Assembly: GCF_012489685.1 (NCBI RefSeq)
Contig: NC_080046.1
Coordinates: 37,907,176 to 37,971,175 of the forward strand
Source: Lotus japonicus
Lineage: Eukaryota; Streptophyta; Magnoliopsida; Fabales; Fabaceae
Reading direction: 5' to 3'
DNA: 64,000 nucleotides
Shown one piece after another: positions 23,100 through 34,087 of this stretch. The notes below the pieces were generated by a model that was not told where the DNA came from, did no database searches, and saw only the letters and a list, made by a program, of their open reading frames with translations. Position 1 is the stretch's first letter, and each line of letters starts with the position of its first letter. The translations under genes and the position numbers were made by a program.

Positions 23100-24005
23100 C
23101 TTTATAGTAGGCCTGTCCATTTTTTTGTGGCTCGTCCGGAACTGTTAGGCCGGCTGCAAAAGCCATTTTCAAAACCAACTCTGATAAAAAAAAAACTAGA
23201 CGCCTCAAATAAGGCCCAATCCAACCTTGAACCCACCACCGTTAAAAAAAACCTTAAGTCATATAAATACTCAAATTAATCCACTAACCCTAAATCTTCA
23301 ACCTCTCTTCAACTTGCTCACAAACCCTAGCCGCCAACCACCTCTGATGCTCCACCACCACATGTGTCTCTCTCTCAGACTCTCCACCCTTAGCCTCCAT
23401 TAACCTTCAGCATCTCTCTCTCTCTCTCAAGTCTCCCAGTCTCTCTGTCACTTTCTATTTGCTGCCGCCGAAAACCCCACCTCCATGTTCCTCCCAAACC
23501 CTACCCTTCTAAGAAAATCGTAACTGCACCAACCACCACTACAACCTTTTATTCTCATATTTATCCTCCACGACTTTAACCTTCAACCACCGAACCCAAA
23601 AACCACCACCATCGCACCTCGACTCTGCCACAAGGAAACAACCGTCGTCGCTTCTCAAGCCAGATCCGTTATCATTCACGTTGTAACCACCTCAATCATT
23701 GAGATCGGGATAAGGAATCCCTCAAGATCTGAAAGAAGATCAAGTCTCACTACGTCTCTGAACGAAATCGCAGGTATTCCCGCCAATCTTTCAATTTTGG
23801 ATCTGCTTCACGTAGCACCAACATTTGAGAGGGGGAAGGAACCTTATTTGATACTTATGGACGATTTGATTGTATCATTTGTTTATATTTGGGATCTGAT
23901 ATAATACACCCTTGATATGAACCTCTCGTACACATGCACACATACAATCTTGTTCTTCTTACAGGTGGTTGCATAGAAGCTTTGGTTCGGTGTGTATAGG
24001 TTGAT
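23100..24005. other. Unassigned pyrimidine-rich region, 5'-UTR-like
   Basis: CT- and CA-rich DNA with CAAACCCTAGCCGCC and CTCTCTC stretches, typical of plant 5' leaders, but no adjoining open frame in either direction. It may be the 5' end of a lost gene or a captured gene fragment. Confidence 0.35.
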
Positions 24006-24439
24006 TTTGGTCTTTTTTTTTCTTTTAGTTTTATTACTCCCTTCATCTTATTTATTTATCCTCTCTTTTTCCGGGTGCATGTTGCATATTACCATGTGAA
24101 TATTTGCATAATTCAGATCTTCGAAAGTCCACTCATAACCACCCCAAAAACTTTCTCTGGTAAATTTCCACTCTTTTTGGTTGTATGTGGGTGATTTTTG
24201 TTATCGATATCTCATTCTATATAGGTTTTTTTTTTTCCTTTTAGCTTTAGTATCCTTTTCATCTCACTTATTTCTCCTCTCTATTTCCCGTTGCATGTTG
24301 CTGATTGCCAGGTGAATGTTTGCAAAATTCAGACCTTCAAAAGTTCACTAAGAACCGCCCCCAACAACATTCTCTGGTAATTTTCTACTCTTTTTGGTTG
24401 TATGTGAGTAACTTGTGTTTTCAATCTCTTATTCTATCT
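24006..24439. repeat. 217-bp imperfect tandem duplication
   Basis: Two copies (24006-24222, 24223-24439) share CTCTTTTTGGTTGTATGTG, GTTGCATGTTGC and TTTTAG blocks at a constant 217-bp offset. Each includes a pyrimidine-rich TTTTAG tract resembling an intron acceptor. Confidence 0.7.
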
Positions 24440-24956
24440 GAGTTTTCTAGAAAATTGAGAAAGATGAGAGAAAACTAGAACTTATAATTTAGGATTTTTT
24501 TCATGTTATGGGTTTGAGATTTCGAAAATGATGCTTCATTCCTATTTTTGTTTTGAATTCTTCCAATTTTTCTTTTATCAATGACAAGGAATTTCGACTC
24601 GATATGTCAATGGCTTTGGCTGCATGTATGTTTTCATTCTCTCAAGCTTCTAGTAGCTATGTCTTCGTTTGAATGTCCTGACACTTTTATATTTTTAAAT
24701 CTTGTCTTACTTTAGTCGTGTTTAATTTAATGTCCATTTAACAACTTTCTCTATCCCTAATTTAATAATGAGTTTTACCAGTTTAAGCCCAAATAAAACG
24801 AACTTTAGTTTTTTTATTTTTATGTTTTTGAGAAAAACCATTTGACCAATGAACTCTAAATTAACCACACAAAATCCAACTCATTAAATAAGAAATCAAA
24901 GGAAAATTTTATTGAAAAATCACCAATGAATTAAATTTACTAAATGCATATAATTA
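24440..24956. other. No gene seen
   Basis: AT-rich intergenic DNA, nothing recognised. Confidence 0.55.
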
Positions 24957-26057
24957 TAGAAAATTTTAATATCACAGCAAATAATTAATCCTTATTAGAA
25001 AAGACATAATTAAAATATTATTGTAGGTTGATGATCTAGAGTCATAGATCAATAAATAAAATTATGTAAGGGAGAAATGACAAAACATAAATCAACTTTA
25101 AAAAATAATTGTAATGTTACACTAAAAAAATGTCTAACAACTACAACAAGCACAATGTTCCTACATCCTACCTCTGACCTTTACGTTAATTATCAACGAA
25201 ACATTTTCAAGGTACTGCTTGCTCATCTAAAAACATGTTTGGTCAAACAACATTGAAAAATAAGCCCAAGATCAATCTCTCATATACGTTAGACGTCACT
25301 TGCATAATATATCATTATATGTTTGGATACCTGATCATTAGAAAATGAAGAATACAAAGATTATTCAAAGCATCATACAATAGAGATAGTTGTTAGTATC
25401 AGGAAAAATAACAATGAGAAGATCAGTTTTGTTCCTTGCAGTTTATTTTTGGCATCATCATGCCGTGTTTTCAGAACCTTCTCCACTTGATCAAGTCGAT
25501 GCTCGACAAGAAGGTTTTGAAGTGCTAGACTTGATCATGTGGAGAAGGTTCTGAAGACACAGTATGATGATGCCAAAAATAAAATGGAAGGAAGGGACCT
25601 GGATCTTCTCATTATTATTTCTCTTGATACTAATGGATCTCTTTATGTAATGGTGCTTTGACTTATATTGTACCTCTCCTTTCTAGTGATTAGGCAATCA
25701 AACATGTAATAATTTGTGATGTAAGTAGCCTCAAAAGTATATGAGACTCATCTTGCTTTCAATGTTGTTTGACAAAACATGTTTTTAAAATGAGCAAGCA
25801 GTATCTTGCAAATGTTGCGTCAAGAATTAATGTGAAGGTGAGAGGTAGGATGTAGGAATATTATGCTTGTTGTAGGTTTTAGACATATTTTAGTGTAACA
25901 TTACAATTCTTTTTCAAAGTAGTTGTTTTTTTGTTTTGTTACCATTTCTCATTTGCATAATTTTTTTGATCGATCTATGACGCTTGGTCATAAACCTACA
26001 ATAAATTTTCTATCTTTTTAATAAGGAGTATTATTTTTGTGATACTAAATTTTTCTA
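24957..26057. repeat. 1.1-kb fold-back (long inverted repeat) element
   Basis: Left arm about 24957-25495 and right arm about 25525-26057 are inverted copies. The outer ends read TAGAAAATTTTAATATCAC and, inverted, TAGAAAAATTTAGTATCAC. The apex is a near-perfect 33-bp stem (TTCAGAACCTTCTCCAC...GATCAAGTC) around a loop of about 30 nt. Arms are roughly 80-90% identical by eye. No transposase is encoded. It could be a non-autonomous DNA transposon with long inverted repeats or an inverted duplication; a transcript would form long double-stranded RNA. Confidence 0.75.
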
Positions 26058-26519
26058 TGAGAAAACACATAATTAAAATATTATTGTAGATTGATGACCA
26101 AGAGTCATAGATCGATAAATAAAATTACGTAAGGGAGAAATGATGACAAAACAGGAAAAAAAAACTACTTTAAAAAAGAATTGTAATGTTACACTAAAAA
26201 GTGTCGAACAACTACAACAAGCACAATGTTCCAACATCCTACCTCTCACCTTCACCTTAATTAAACGCAACATTTGAAAGGTAGTTCTTGCTCATCTTAA
26301 AAACATGTTTGGTCAAACAACATTGGAAAATAAGCCCAAGATCAATCTCACATATACTTTAGACGTCACTTGCATAATATATCATTATATGTTTGGATAC
26401 CTTATCATTAGAAAGGGAAGATACAAAGATCACTCAAAGCATCATACAATAGAGAGAGTTGTTATTATCAGGCAAAATAACAATGAGAAGATCAGTTCCC
26501 TTCCTTGCAATTTATTTTT
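26058..26519. repeat. Third, direct copy of the fold-back left arm
   Basis: Begins GAAAACACATAATTAAAATA and follows the left arm through ACATGTTTGGTCAAACAACATTG to GAGAAGATCAGTT. Homology stops at about 26519, before the fold-back apex. Confidence 0.75.
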
Positions 26520-26615
26520 TGGGTCAAACGGTTATGCTTTAAAACATTCAAAACTAAACTCTCTTATTTGGCTTAAATTGGTAAATCTCATCGTTGAATT
26601 AGGGTTTCGTACCCT

Positions 26616-26726
26616 ATAGAATATTTGTTTCACTTTCTTAAGATTAAAATAGTGAAACAAATACTCTATATTCTGCAAGATTCTTATGTCTGGCGTAAGT
26701 CATCGATTCAAATCCGATAAGAGGCT
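26616..26726 (+). other. Plastid-like fragment with trnT-GGU 3' half (candidate NUPT)
   Basis: 26692-26726 reads GGCGTAAGTCATCGATTCAAATCCGATAAGAGGC in effect, the anticodon-arm-to-acceptor half of chloroplast trnT-GGU as I remember it, with about two substitutions, followed by a T-run. Just upstream is a 19-bp hairpin (26616-26634 with 26651-26669, one mismatch) like plastid 3' UTR stem-loops. The 5' half of the tRNA is missing, so it is not a functional gene. Attribution rests on memory of the plastid gene. Confidence 0.45.
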
Positions 26727-26815
26727 TTTTTCATTTTTCGATACACACTCTTTTGTTCATGTGAAACGCGAATGTAACATGGCTATTGATTTTATGTTGA
26801 AACTTGTTTTCTCTT

Positions 26816-27022
26816 ATATATTTTTTTTTGTTACAAGGAGATGACAAAGCCCCGAAAAGCAAAAACAACTAAACACCCGACTCAGGAGGAAGCGGGGAAA
26901 TCCCGCCCTCAAGATCCAGGCTCAACAAACGGTGACATTCCCCAAAGGGAGATAACAAAGAATGAAAACCAAAAGGAAAGCTAAGGGATGCCGAAGCGAG
27001 CCAATCTGCAACGGAATTACAG
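26816..27022 (-). mobile_element. 5'-truncated LINE tail, 207 bp
   Basis: The minus strand encodes the last residues of a LINE RNase H (NSVADWLASAS...FPFGFH), then a 3' UTR and an A-run (at 26816 on plus as T-run). It is flanked by a perfect 11-bp TSD TGTTTTCTCTT (26805-26815, 27023-27033). Confidence 0.85.
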
Positions 27023-27153
27023 TGTTTTCTCTTGATAATGTATGGGTTGAGGAGGGGCCTTTCTATCTAGGTCTTATCTATTAGATGACTGATCCCCGTC
27101 ATTTTATGTTAGTTTTTTTTGGTTACAGGAGGAAGATTAAAGACAAAACAAAA

Positions 27154-27611
27154 CTAACTAGATGCATCTAAATAAAGCGAAGCATAGACATTTGATGGAG
27201 GGTTGCTCCAAACACGTCGCTGCGACCCCTCACTAGCCACTTCCCGTGCCAGTTGGTCGGCCGTGTTATTTCTCTCCCTTTCAATACTCCTAATCCCACA
27301 ATGGCGTGTACCTCCCATGGTGCAGCACACACGATCAATGACTTGACGATCCCAGTAGTGAGTTGTATCAAAGGATGGTTGAAGGACAGATGCCACTTGC
27401 AAGCAATCAGTGAAACAAATCACGTCCGTGTGTCCAAGTTCAATTGCATGGTTGAGTCCTAGTTCCACAGCCAAGAGTTCAGCAAGAAAAGCCCTGCCAT
27501 GGCTATGACTCAGTGACACGCCTGATAGCCAATGACCACCACTATGCCGAATAACCGTCGCACAACCCATCATCCCCCTTGTCGGGTTCCAGCTACCATC
27601 AACATAAATCT
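27154..27611 (-). pseudogene. LINE RNase H domain (RVT_3)
   Basis: Reads YVDGSWNPTRGMMGCATVIR, then AELLAVELGLNHA, CFTDCLQV and NNTADQLARE, so the Asp-Glu-Asp catalytic set of the plant LINE RNase H is preserved. An in-frame TAG lies just upstream of IYVDGSW. Part of the LINE ORF2, separated from its RT by the Cassandra insertion. Confidence 0.85.
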
Positions 27612-27903
27612 AAACTGCGGTTGAATAAGTTAAACTAGAAGGCATGATGTTCTCTCCCTCCTGCAACAGACCTGATTGCAGCGACTGGCGCTATAGCTCC
27701 TCATCACGCAGCGTACAACGCAAGACCTGGTTGAGTGACCACTTCTGACCTTAAAAAACGTGGTTGTTACGCCAGCGCCACAACCACCATAGTATAGCAA
27801 TGCCAAGAGTACAGTGTCGGTGGGTCAGAGTGCCATGGAGCCAAGTAGATAACTCAATCTGAACGGCTAGAGGAGGAAGTAATGAACAGAACTGGTTCCA
27901 GAG

Positions 27904-28297
27904 TGTAACATCCCGACTTGACGACTGACCTCACGGTAACAACACGAGTCTTTTCAGCGCGCTTTGTCCTCACTCGTGCGCTTCCTGGGAAAACTTCCCA
28001 GGAGGTCACCCATCATAATATTGCTCCAAGGCTAGCACACTTAACCATGGAGTTCTTATGAGTTGGGCTCCCGAAAAGAAGTTGCAACTTGTTGTTATGA
28101 GTAGTACCAATCAAATCTCGTATGCCCCCCTCAACTGTATAGTCCATCCCTATACAGTCTTGGAATACCTCTTGTTCGGGTGTGAGATCGGTTCATTCAT
28201 GTGCCCCTCCGCCTAGAAGCCTGTCAGGAGCCGCTCCTTGTCCGTGCCTCACTGCACCGGCGATCACTCCCCGCCCTCGTCGGCCCCGGGCGTCACA
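27904..28297 (-). repeat. Cassandra LTR 1 (3' LTR)
   Basis: 394 bp; element orientation TGTGACGCCCGGG...GGGATGTTACA. The 5S-like segment is at about 27992-28071. Confidence 0.92.
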
Positions 28298-28367
28298 GGC
28301 CCACCAACTTCCGCTTGGTTCGTCCCCGAACCACACCGTACTGGGAGAGGTCGGCTCTGATACCAAT

Positions 28368-28742
28368 TGTAACATCCCGACTTGACGACTGACCTCACGG
28401 TAACAACACGAGTCTTTTCAGCGCGCTTTGTCCTCACTCGTGCGCTTCCTGGGAAAACTTCCCAGGAGGTCACCCATCATAATATTGCTCCAAGGCTAGC
28501 ACACTTAACCATGGAGTTCTTATGAGTTGGGCTCCCGAAAAGAAGTTGCAACTTGTTGTTATGAGTAGTACCAATCAAATCTCGTATGCCCCCCTCAACT
28601 GTATAGTCCATCCCTATACAGTCTTGGAATACCTCTTGTTCGGGTGTGAGATCGGTTCATTCATGTGCCCCTCCGCCTAGAAGCCTGTCAGGAGCCGCTC
28701 CTTGTCCGTGCCTCACTGCACCGGCGATCACTCCCCGCCCTC
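28368..28742 (-). repeat. Cassandra LTR 2, truncated by 19 bp
   Basis: Same orientation as LTR1, following the primer site. Its outer 19 bp are lost at the junction with LTR3. The 5S-like segment is at about 28456-28535. Confidence 0.92.
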
Positions 28743-28744
28743 CC

Positions 28745-29138
28745 TGTGACACCCGGGGCCGACGAGGGCGGGGAGTGATCGCCGGTGCAGTGAGGCACGG
28801 ACAAGGAGCGGCTCCTGACAGGCTTCTAGGCGGAGGGGCACATGAATGAACCGATCTCACACCCGAACAAGAGGTATTCCAAGACTGTATAGGGATGGAC
28901 TATACAGTTGAGGGGGGCATACGAGATTTGATTGGTACTACTCATAACAACAAGTTGCAACTTCTTTTCGGGAGCCCAACTCATAAGAACTCCATGGTTA
29001 AGTGTGCTAGCCTTGGAGCAATATTATGATGGGTGACCTCCTGGGAAGTTTTCCCAGGAAGCGCACGAGTGAGGACAAAGCGCGCTGAAAAGACTCGTGT
29101 TGTTACCGTGAGGTCAGTCGTCAAGTCGGGATGTTACA
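28745..29138 (+). repeat. Cassandra LTR 3, inverted
   Basis: Complete 394-bp LTR in plus orientation, TGTGACACCCGGG...GGGATGTTACA, forming a nearly perfect palindrome with LTR2. The 5S-like segment is at about 28971-29050. Confidence 0.92.
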
Positions 29139-29143
29139 CAGAG

Positions 29144-31095
29144 GCCACATGAGGCAGGGCACCAGCGGAAGATATGGTCCAGGTCTTCGACATCCGAATC
29201 GCACCGTGGGCACGAAGCACTAGCTGCAAGGTGACACTGAAATCGTTTTGCATTTGTAGGGAGTTCACTGTGACTAACAAGCCAAAGAAAAAAGCGAATA
29301 TTTTCTAGGACCTTCGCCTTCGAAATCCTTCTCCAGCTCCCTATTCCCCATTCCTCTACGATAGTTAAGCTGTGATATGCGGAGCTGGGAGTATAATTCC
29401 CATTTGGGCTATGCCGCCAGCGAATGGCATATGGAACAGTACATGTGTGAGGGACTTTAACACTGGAAATTCCTGCTACAAGATCAGGAGGCAAAATTGT
29501 AGCTAAGAGATCAAAATTCCAACTTCCATCCTTCCAAAGGCTTGCAACTGTCAAAGTGGTATCTGATATATGCACAAAATCAATCCTATCACATAGTCTC
29601 CCTGAATCAAGCCAATTCGAGTACCACAACGATGAAGATCCATTCCCAAGCTGAGGTTGAAAGCCACCTACTACATAATACTTCGCGCGCATAATGCTCC
29701 TCCACAAATAGGAATCCTCATTCTTGCACTTGCCTTGAAGAACTAAATCAAATTGAAGATACCTTTGAGACATGGCTAGCACCCAAGGTTTATGATAATC
29801 ATGGAGTAGATTATCCACCATTTTACCTAGCATTGCAACATTATTCTCTCTCGCGCTCCTGACCCCCAAACCTCCATGAGCCTTGGGCTGTGTCACAATA
29901 TGCCAAGGCACCAAACTCCAACCTCTATCATTGCCTTCTTTCGTCTAAATGTAGCTACGGATTTTCCCGTCGATGAAATCGCAGACGGTTTGAGGAAGCT
30001 AGAGAGCTTTCATGGCATAAACTGGAATTGATGACAACACTGATTTAGCTAGACAAAGTTTCCCTGCCCTGTTCAACATGCGAGTTTTCCAAGAGGCCAG
30101 CCGAGCATTCACCTTCTCCATGATTGGTACGAAGAAATCTGTAGTGACCCTTCCTTTCAACAAAGGGATCCCTAGATACTTGCCGAGGTTGCTAGCTCGC
30201 TGGATTCCTAGCATGGAAGAGAACTCTTATTGCATTGATGGGGCCACTGTCTTAGAACATAAAATTCTTGACTTTTCCAGATTCACTCGCATCTCAGACG
30301 CTTCACAAAACTCTTTAAGAGTGTTGGACACCACTCGCAATTGCTCCTTATTAGCTTGGCAAAACAATAAAACATCATCTGCAAAGAAAAGATGTGATAT
30401 GCCAATACCTTCCTTTTTTATACGGGCAGGTTTCCATACTCCCTCATCAACACGTTGTTGTATAAGGAGAGCTAAGCGCTCCATGCACAAGACAAAGAGG
30501 TATGGTGAGAGGGGATCCGCTTAGCGGAGGCCTCGTTGGGGTGTAAACGGGTCAAGCTTAGCACCATTCCACAAGATAAAGATAGAGGCTTGGACCCCCC
30601 ACATGATTAAATCAACAATCGACAGTAGAAAGCCAAAATCATATAGCGTTGCCCGAAGAAAATCCCAACTCACTCGGTCATAAGCTCTCTCTAAGTCCAC
30701 TTTCAGAGCTACCAATCCTCCTCGCCACTTGAAAGTATGAATTGTATGCATGACTTCTTGTGCTAATATGATATTGTCCTTCGTTCCTCTTCCCGAAATG
30801 AAGCTACCTTGGAGAGGGCCAACAAGATCATTCAGGAGCGGCCATAATCGATTGACCAACACCTTAGTTATCACCTTATATGCCACATTACACAAGCTAA
30901 TAGGCCGAAGATCCTTAAATCAGAGAGGATTGTCCACCTTTAGGATCAGGAAGATGAGCGTCTCAAGAAGCGTAGGATCCCCCCTACCCTGTGAGAAAGC
31001 CTTCGCCACCATGTGATGAAGATCATGTCCAACTATATGCCAATACTGCTTGCAGAAGAAAGCCTGAAATCCGTCTGCACCTGGTGCCTTAAGGG
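29144..31095 (-). pseudogene. LINE reverse transcriptase and zf-RVT region, five in-frame stops
   Basis: One continuous frame from the truncation (LKAPGADGFQAFF) through RT motifs FKDLRPISLCN, FISGRGTKDNI, ALKVDLERAYDRVSWDFL, HLFFADDVLLF (the catalytic FADD, about 30410) and GKYLGIPL, to the zinc-binding tail CPRCDSDVEDLDHIFRWC near 29160. In-frame stops occur near 30916, 30519, 30224, 29993 and 29943, with no frameshift that I can see. The coding sequence continues beyond the Cassandra insertion at 27580-27898. Confidence 0.88.
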
Positions 31096-31289
31096 AGTCT
31101 TTTTATGTTAATTAATATTACACGCCTGGTTCTACGGGAAAAAAAACTCAGTCGCACTCTAAAAAATTAGCTCAATTCAAAATTTGAATCAGGCATCTCT
31201 AGGACTATACGTCCCCTGTTGGGAAAATTCACTAATTTCCATGGCTTTACTTGAATTATAAATATAAAAAGCAACGTAATGTACAACAA

Positions 31290-31360
31290 GCACCAGTGGT
31301 CTAGTGGTAGAATAGTACCCTGCCACGGTACAGACCCGGGTTCGATTCCCGGCTGGTGCA
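31290..31360 (+). tRNA. tRNA-Gly (GCC)
   Basis: A 71-nt cloverleaf: acceptor GCACCAG / CTGGTGC, A-box TGGTCTAGTGG, anticodon loop in CCTGCCAC with anticodon GCC, and T-arm GGGTTCGATTCCC. No intron. The plant features CAA just upstream (31285-31288) and an A/T-rich TATA-like stretch (31256-31270) are present. The sequence matches the standard plant nuclear tRNA-Gly and looks functional. Confidence 0.97.
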
Positions 31361-31570
31361 CAAAATGAGGTAGCTATGATGATTTACCAGCTATGATGGT
31401 GGGTCCATCACTATCTGATCATTTGGATGAAAACGCTACTGTTTCTGAGCTCCTCTTTCTTTTCCTTTTTATTTTTTTCAAAAAGTTTCATACCACACAT
31501 TTACATGGAAATTGAAAACATAAGGGTTTCAATTAAATTAAAAGAGGTGTAAAATTAATAAAAAAATATC

Positions 31571-32099
31571 ATTGTATTGTATGTTGTATAATTTTAAATC
31601 ATTTTTCTTAATTCACAACCGCAATTGCTTTATCAAAATTCGAAGAATTTAAAAAGATTAGAAAAATTGAAAAGAAAAAAACATACAGATCCATATTTAT
31701 CAATTTACATAATGAGATTCCTCAAAGATCTTCGAAAAAAATATATATAATAAACTTTATGAAAAAACAATATTGTCTCATAAAAAACACTTCAAAATAT
31801 ATTGCTTAATTCAATTGTTTGTAGTAGACAATACCATGGCATCAGAACTTATACATAGGCAAAATCAATAAACTATTGAATAAACTCTCTTTTTCTCATA
31901 ATCAATTCTAGTACCAAAAACTACTCACATAAGCTTCTTTCTAAAATTGATTGACTTGAATCAACTGTTTAAAGATTTACAAACATGTACTAAAAATAAA
32001 AAGACTTTAGGAAATTATTTGAATTTTATAGTTTTCTTATAAATAGTTATAATATTTGAGTATAATAGGAATTGGAGTTATTTGTGGTATATTTCTTCT

Positions 32100-32139
<40 letters not shown>

Positions 32140-32145
32140 TGTATT
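31571..32145. repeat. Duplicated block X, copy 1
   Basis: About 575 bp beginning ATTGTATTGTATGTTGTATAA and ending in (TAA)n. It is repeated almost exactly at about 32140-32158 plus 33399-33925; a more diverged copy is at about 49745-50103. No ORF. Confidence 0.85.
32104..32140. repeat. (TAA)n microsatellite
   Basis: About 12 perfect TAA units at the junction between duplicated copies of block X. Confidence 0.95.
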
Positions 32146-32158
32146 GTATTGTATGTTG

Positions 32159-33398
32159 TGAAGGTGCGAAAAACACTAGAAAGGGGGGGTTTGAATAGAG
32201 TTTTTGAATCACGGGTATACTTTTTAAGCTTTTTCAAAACTCAAAGATAAAAAACTAAGTGCTGATAAGAAGTAAAGCACGCAAGTATTTTATCCTGGTT
32301 CACTTGAGATAAAAGCTCAAGCTAATCCAGTCCACCTGTGAAGGTGATTTCTTCCTTCTTCTGATGAAGGCAATCCACTAGAATCAATGAGTGTTACAAC
32401 TGCACTTTGCAAACTGCTAAGTGACTAACAATACACTGATTTTCTCACTAGTATCCTCTTAAGAAGCCGATCTACCGATCCTCTTAAGACTAGCCAAAAC
32501 ACTGAATCAACCTTGATTCAGTCCTCTCAAGATCCGACCAACCTTGGTCTCTTAAGGAACTTTACAATGAAGTGTAAAAGGTTTCGGGTTTACAATGAGT
32601 GCTTCTAAAAAGCTAGTAGTAAACTCATATGTTTAAGAACGGTGAAGAAATAATGCTAAGAGATTGGTTCGTATATGTTGAATGTTTTCAGCAAAGTTTC
32701 TTAACTTCTTTCTTCTTTCTTCAGCCTTTATATACTCCAAGACTTGTGATGTAGCCGTTGCTAGGGTTTTATCCGTTGGAGTGGCAATTCTGTAATATCA
32801 GACTGCTAGGCTATACAAGGTAGGTGGCGGACAGACTGAGACTTGTACGTCGTTGTACTGTGATAGCGACCTGTCCTTTCACCAGTTGACTTGTGATCAA
32901 GGAGCTTCAGATGAACGTTGGTGAAGCTTCTGATCATCGTCACATTGAAGCTTGGATTCTTCCGACCTTGCAACTTCTGCTTCTGAACAAGTTCCTCAGA
33001 ACTTCTGATTGTCAGAGCTAGAATAGCTTGGGTCTTCAGAACCAACTTCTTGCCAGTCTTCAGAACTTGAGTCTTCTGCTTCTGGACCGTTCCACTGGAA
33101 CATCTGGTCTTCAGAACTTCTGACTCTGGTTCTTCAGATCCTCTTGAGAACTTGTATCTTCAGAACTTCTGAAGGATTTGCCACTGTTCTGAACGAACAT
33201 GGTGCGCTTTAAGGTTCTCTTTTTAGTATCCCTTGGTTCTATTTCTTCTGAATGGATAGACTTGGGTCAGATTCAGAACCTGTTTGTCACAACTTAGAAA
33301 GACAAACGTTAGGGTACCACAATTGTTCATCATCACAAACCTTAATTGTAATCATCAAAACATAGAGATGCAACCACTGATCAAACCTTGATCTTACA
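32159..33398 (-). mobile_element. Solo LTR of a second Sirevirus family
   Basis: 1240 bp, TGAAGGTGCGAAAAAC...GATCTTACA on plus, with the same termini and overall organisation as the Sirevirus LTRs at 9.9 and 20.9 kb but clearly diverged. Flanks are TGTTG (32154-32158) and TGCTG (33399-33403), a TSD with one mutation. Copy 1 of block X (31581-31590, ATGTTGTATA) shows the uninterrupted target. No internal domain remains. Confidence 0.88.
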
Positions 33399-33924
33399 TG
33401 CTGTATAATTTTAAATCATTTTTCTTAATTGACAACCGCAATTGCTTTATCAAAATTCAAAGAATTTAAAAAGATTAGAAAAATTGAAAAGAAAAAAACA
33501 TACAGATCCATATTTATAAATTTACATAATGAGATTCCTCAAAGATCTTCGAAAAAAATATATATAATAAACTTTATGAAAAAATAATATTGTATCATAA
33601 AAAACACTTCAAAATATATTGCTTAATTCAATTGTTTGTAGTAGACAATACCATGGCAGCAGAACTTATACATAGGCAAAATCAATAAACTATTGAATCA
33701 ACTCTCTTTTTCTTATAATCAATTCTAGTATCAAAAACTACTCACATAAGCTTCTTTCTAAAATTGATTGACTTGAATCAACTGTTTAAAGATTTACAAA
33801 CATGTACTAAAAATAAAAAGACTTTAGGAAATTATTTGAATTTTATAGTTTTCTTATAAATAGTTATAATATTTGAGTATAATAGGAATTGGAGTTATTT
33901 GTGGTATATTTCTTCTAGTTAAAT

Positions 33925-33970
<46 letters not shown>

Positions 33971-34003
33971 CTCTGTTTTAGCTACTTTATTATTATTATT
34001 ATA
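33399..34003. repeat. Duplicated block X, copy 2, with palindromic (TAA)/(TTA) tract
   Basis: Continues the copy interrupted by the solo LTR. Ends in a (TAA)n(TTA)n palindrome (about 33925-33970) and the Helitron insertion site. Confidence 0.8.
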
Positions 34004-34087
34004 CTAGTGTTTTTTACCCGCGCGTTGCACGGGGAATTTGTCTATCGTATTTGATACATCAATCAATTATTTGATTATTTAAAATAT

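Larger units (their letters stand above)
27904..29138 (-). mobile_element. Cassandra (5S-rRNA LTR) TRIM, rearranged with an extra inverted LTR
   Basis: Three copies of a 394-bp LTR. LTR1 (27904-28297) and LTR2 (28368-28742, lacking 19 bp of its outer end) are in minus orientation and enclose a 70-bp interior (28298-28367) with a perfect Met-tRNA primer site (28353-28365). LTR3 (28745-29138) is complete and inverted, fused head to head with LTR2 across 2 bp. The composite is flanked by TSD CAGAG (27899-27903, 29139-29143). In each LTR a stretch of about 80 bp matches plant 5S rRNA, including the box C region GATGGGTGACCTCCTGGGAA and an A-box-like GGTTAAGTGTGCT, which identifies Cassandra. Confidence 0.93.
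27112..31100 (-). mobile_element. 5'-truncated LINE (L1-type), interrupted by Cassandra
   Basis: Non-LTR retrotransposon on the minus strand, with its A-tail at the plus-strand T-run 27113-27120 and truncated within the RT at 31100. A perfect 10-bp TSD TTTTATGTTA lies at 27102-27111 and 31101-31110. About 2.75 kb is LINE, after subtracting the Cassandra insertion at 27904-29138. Confidence 0.92.

Noticed and set aside
24957..26519. CRISPR-like or other array
   Set aside because: Only three long arms, one inverted, no short spacers; plant nuclear DNA.
28182..28860. Several ORFs with identical termini on both strands in the Cassandra LTRs
   Set aside because: Mirror images produced by the inverted LTRs; the DNA is explained by LTR and 5S-like sequence.
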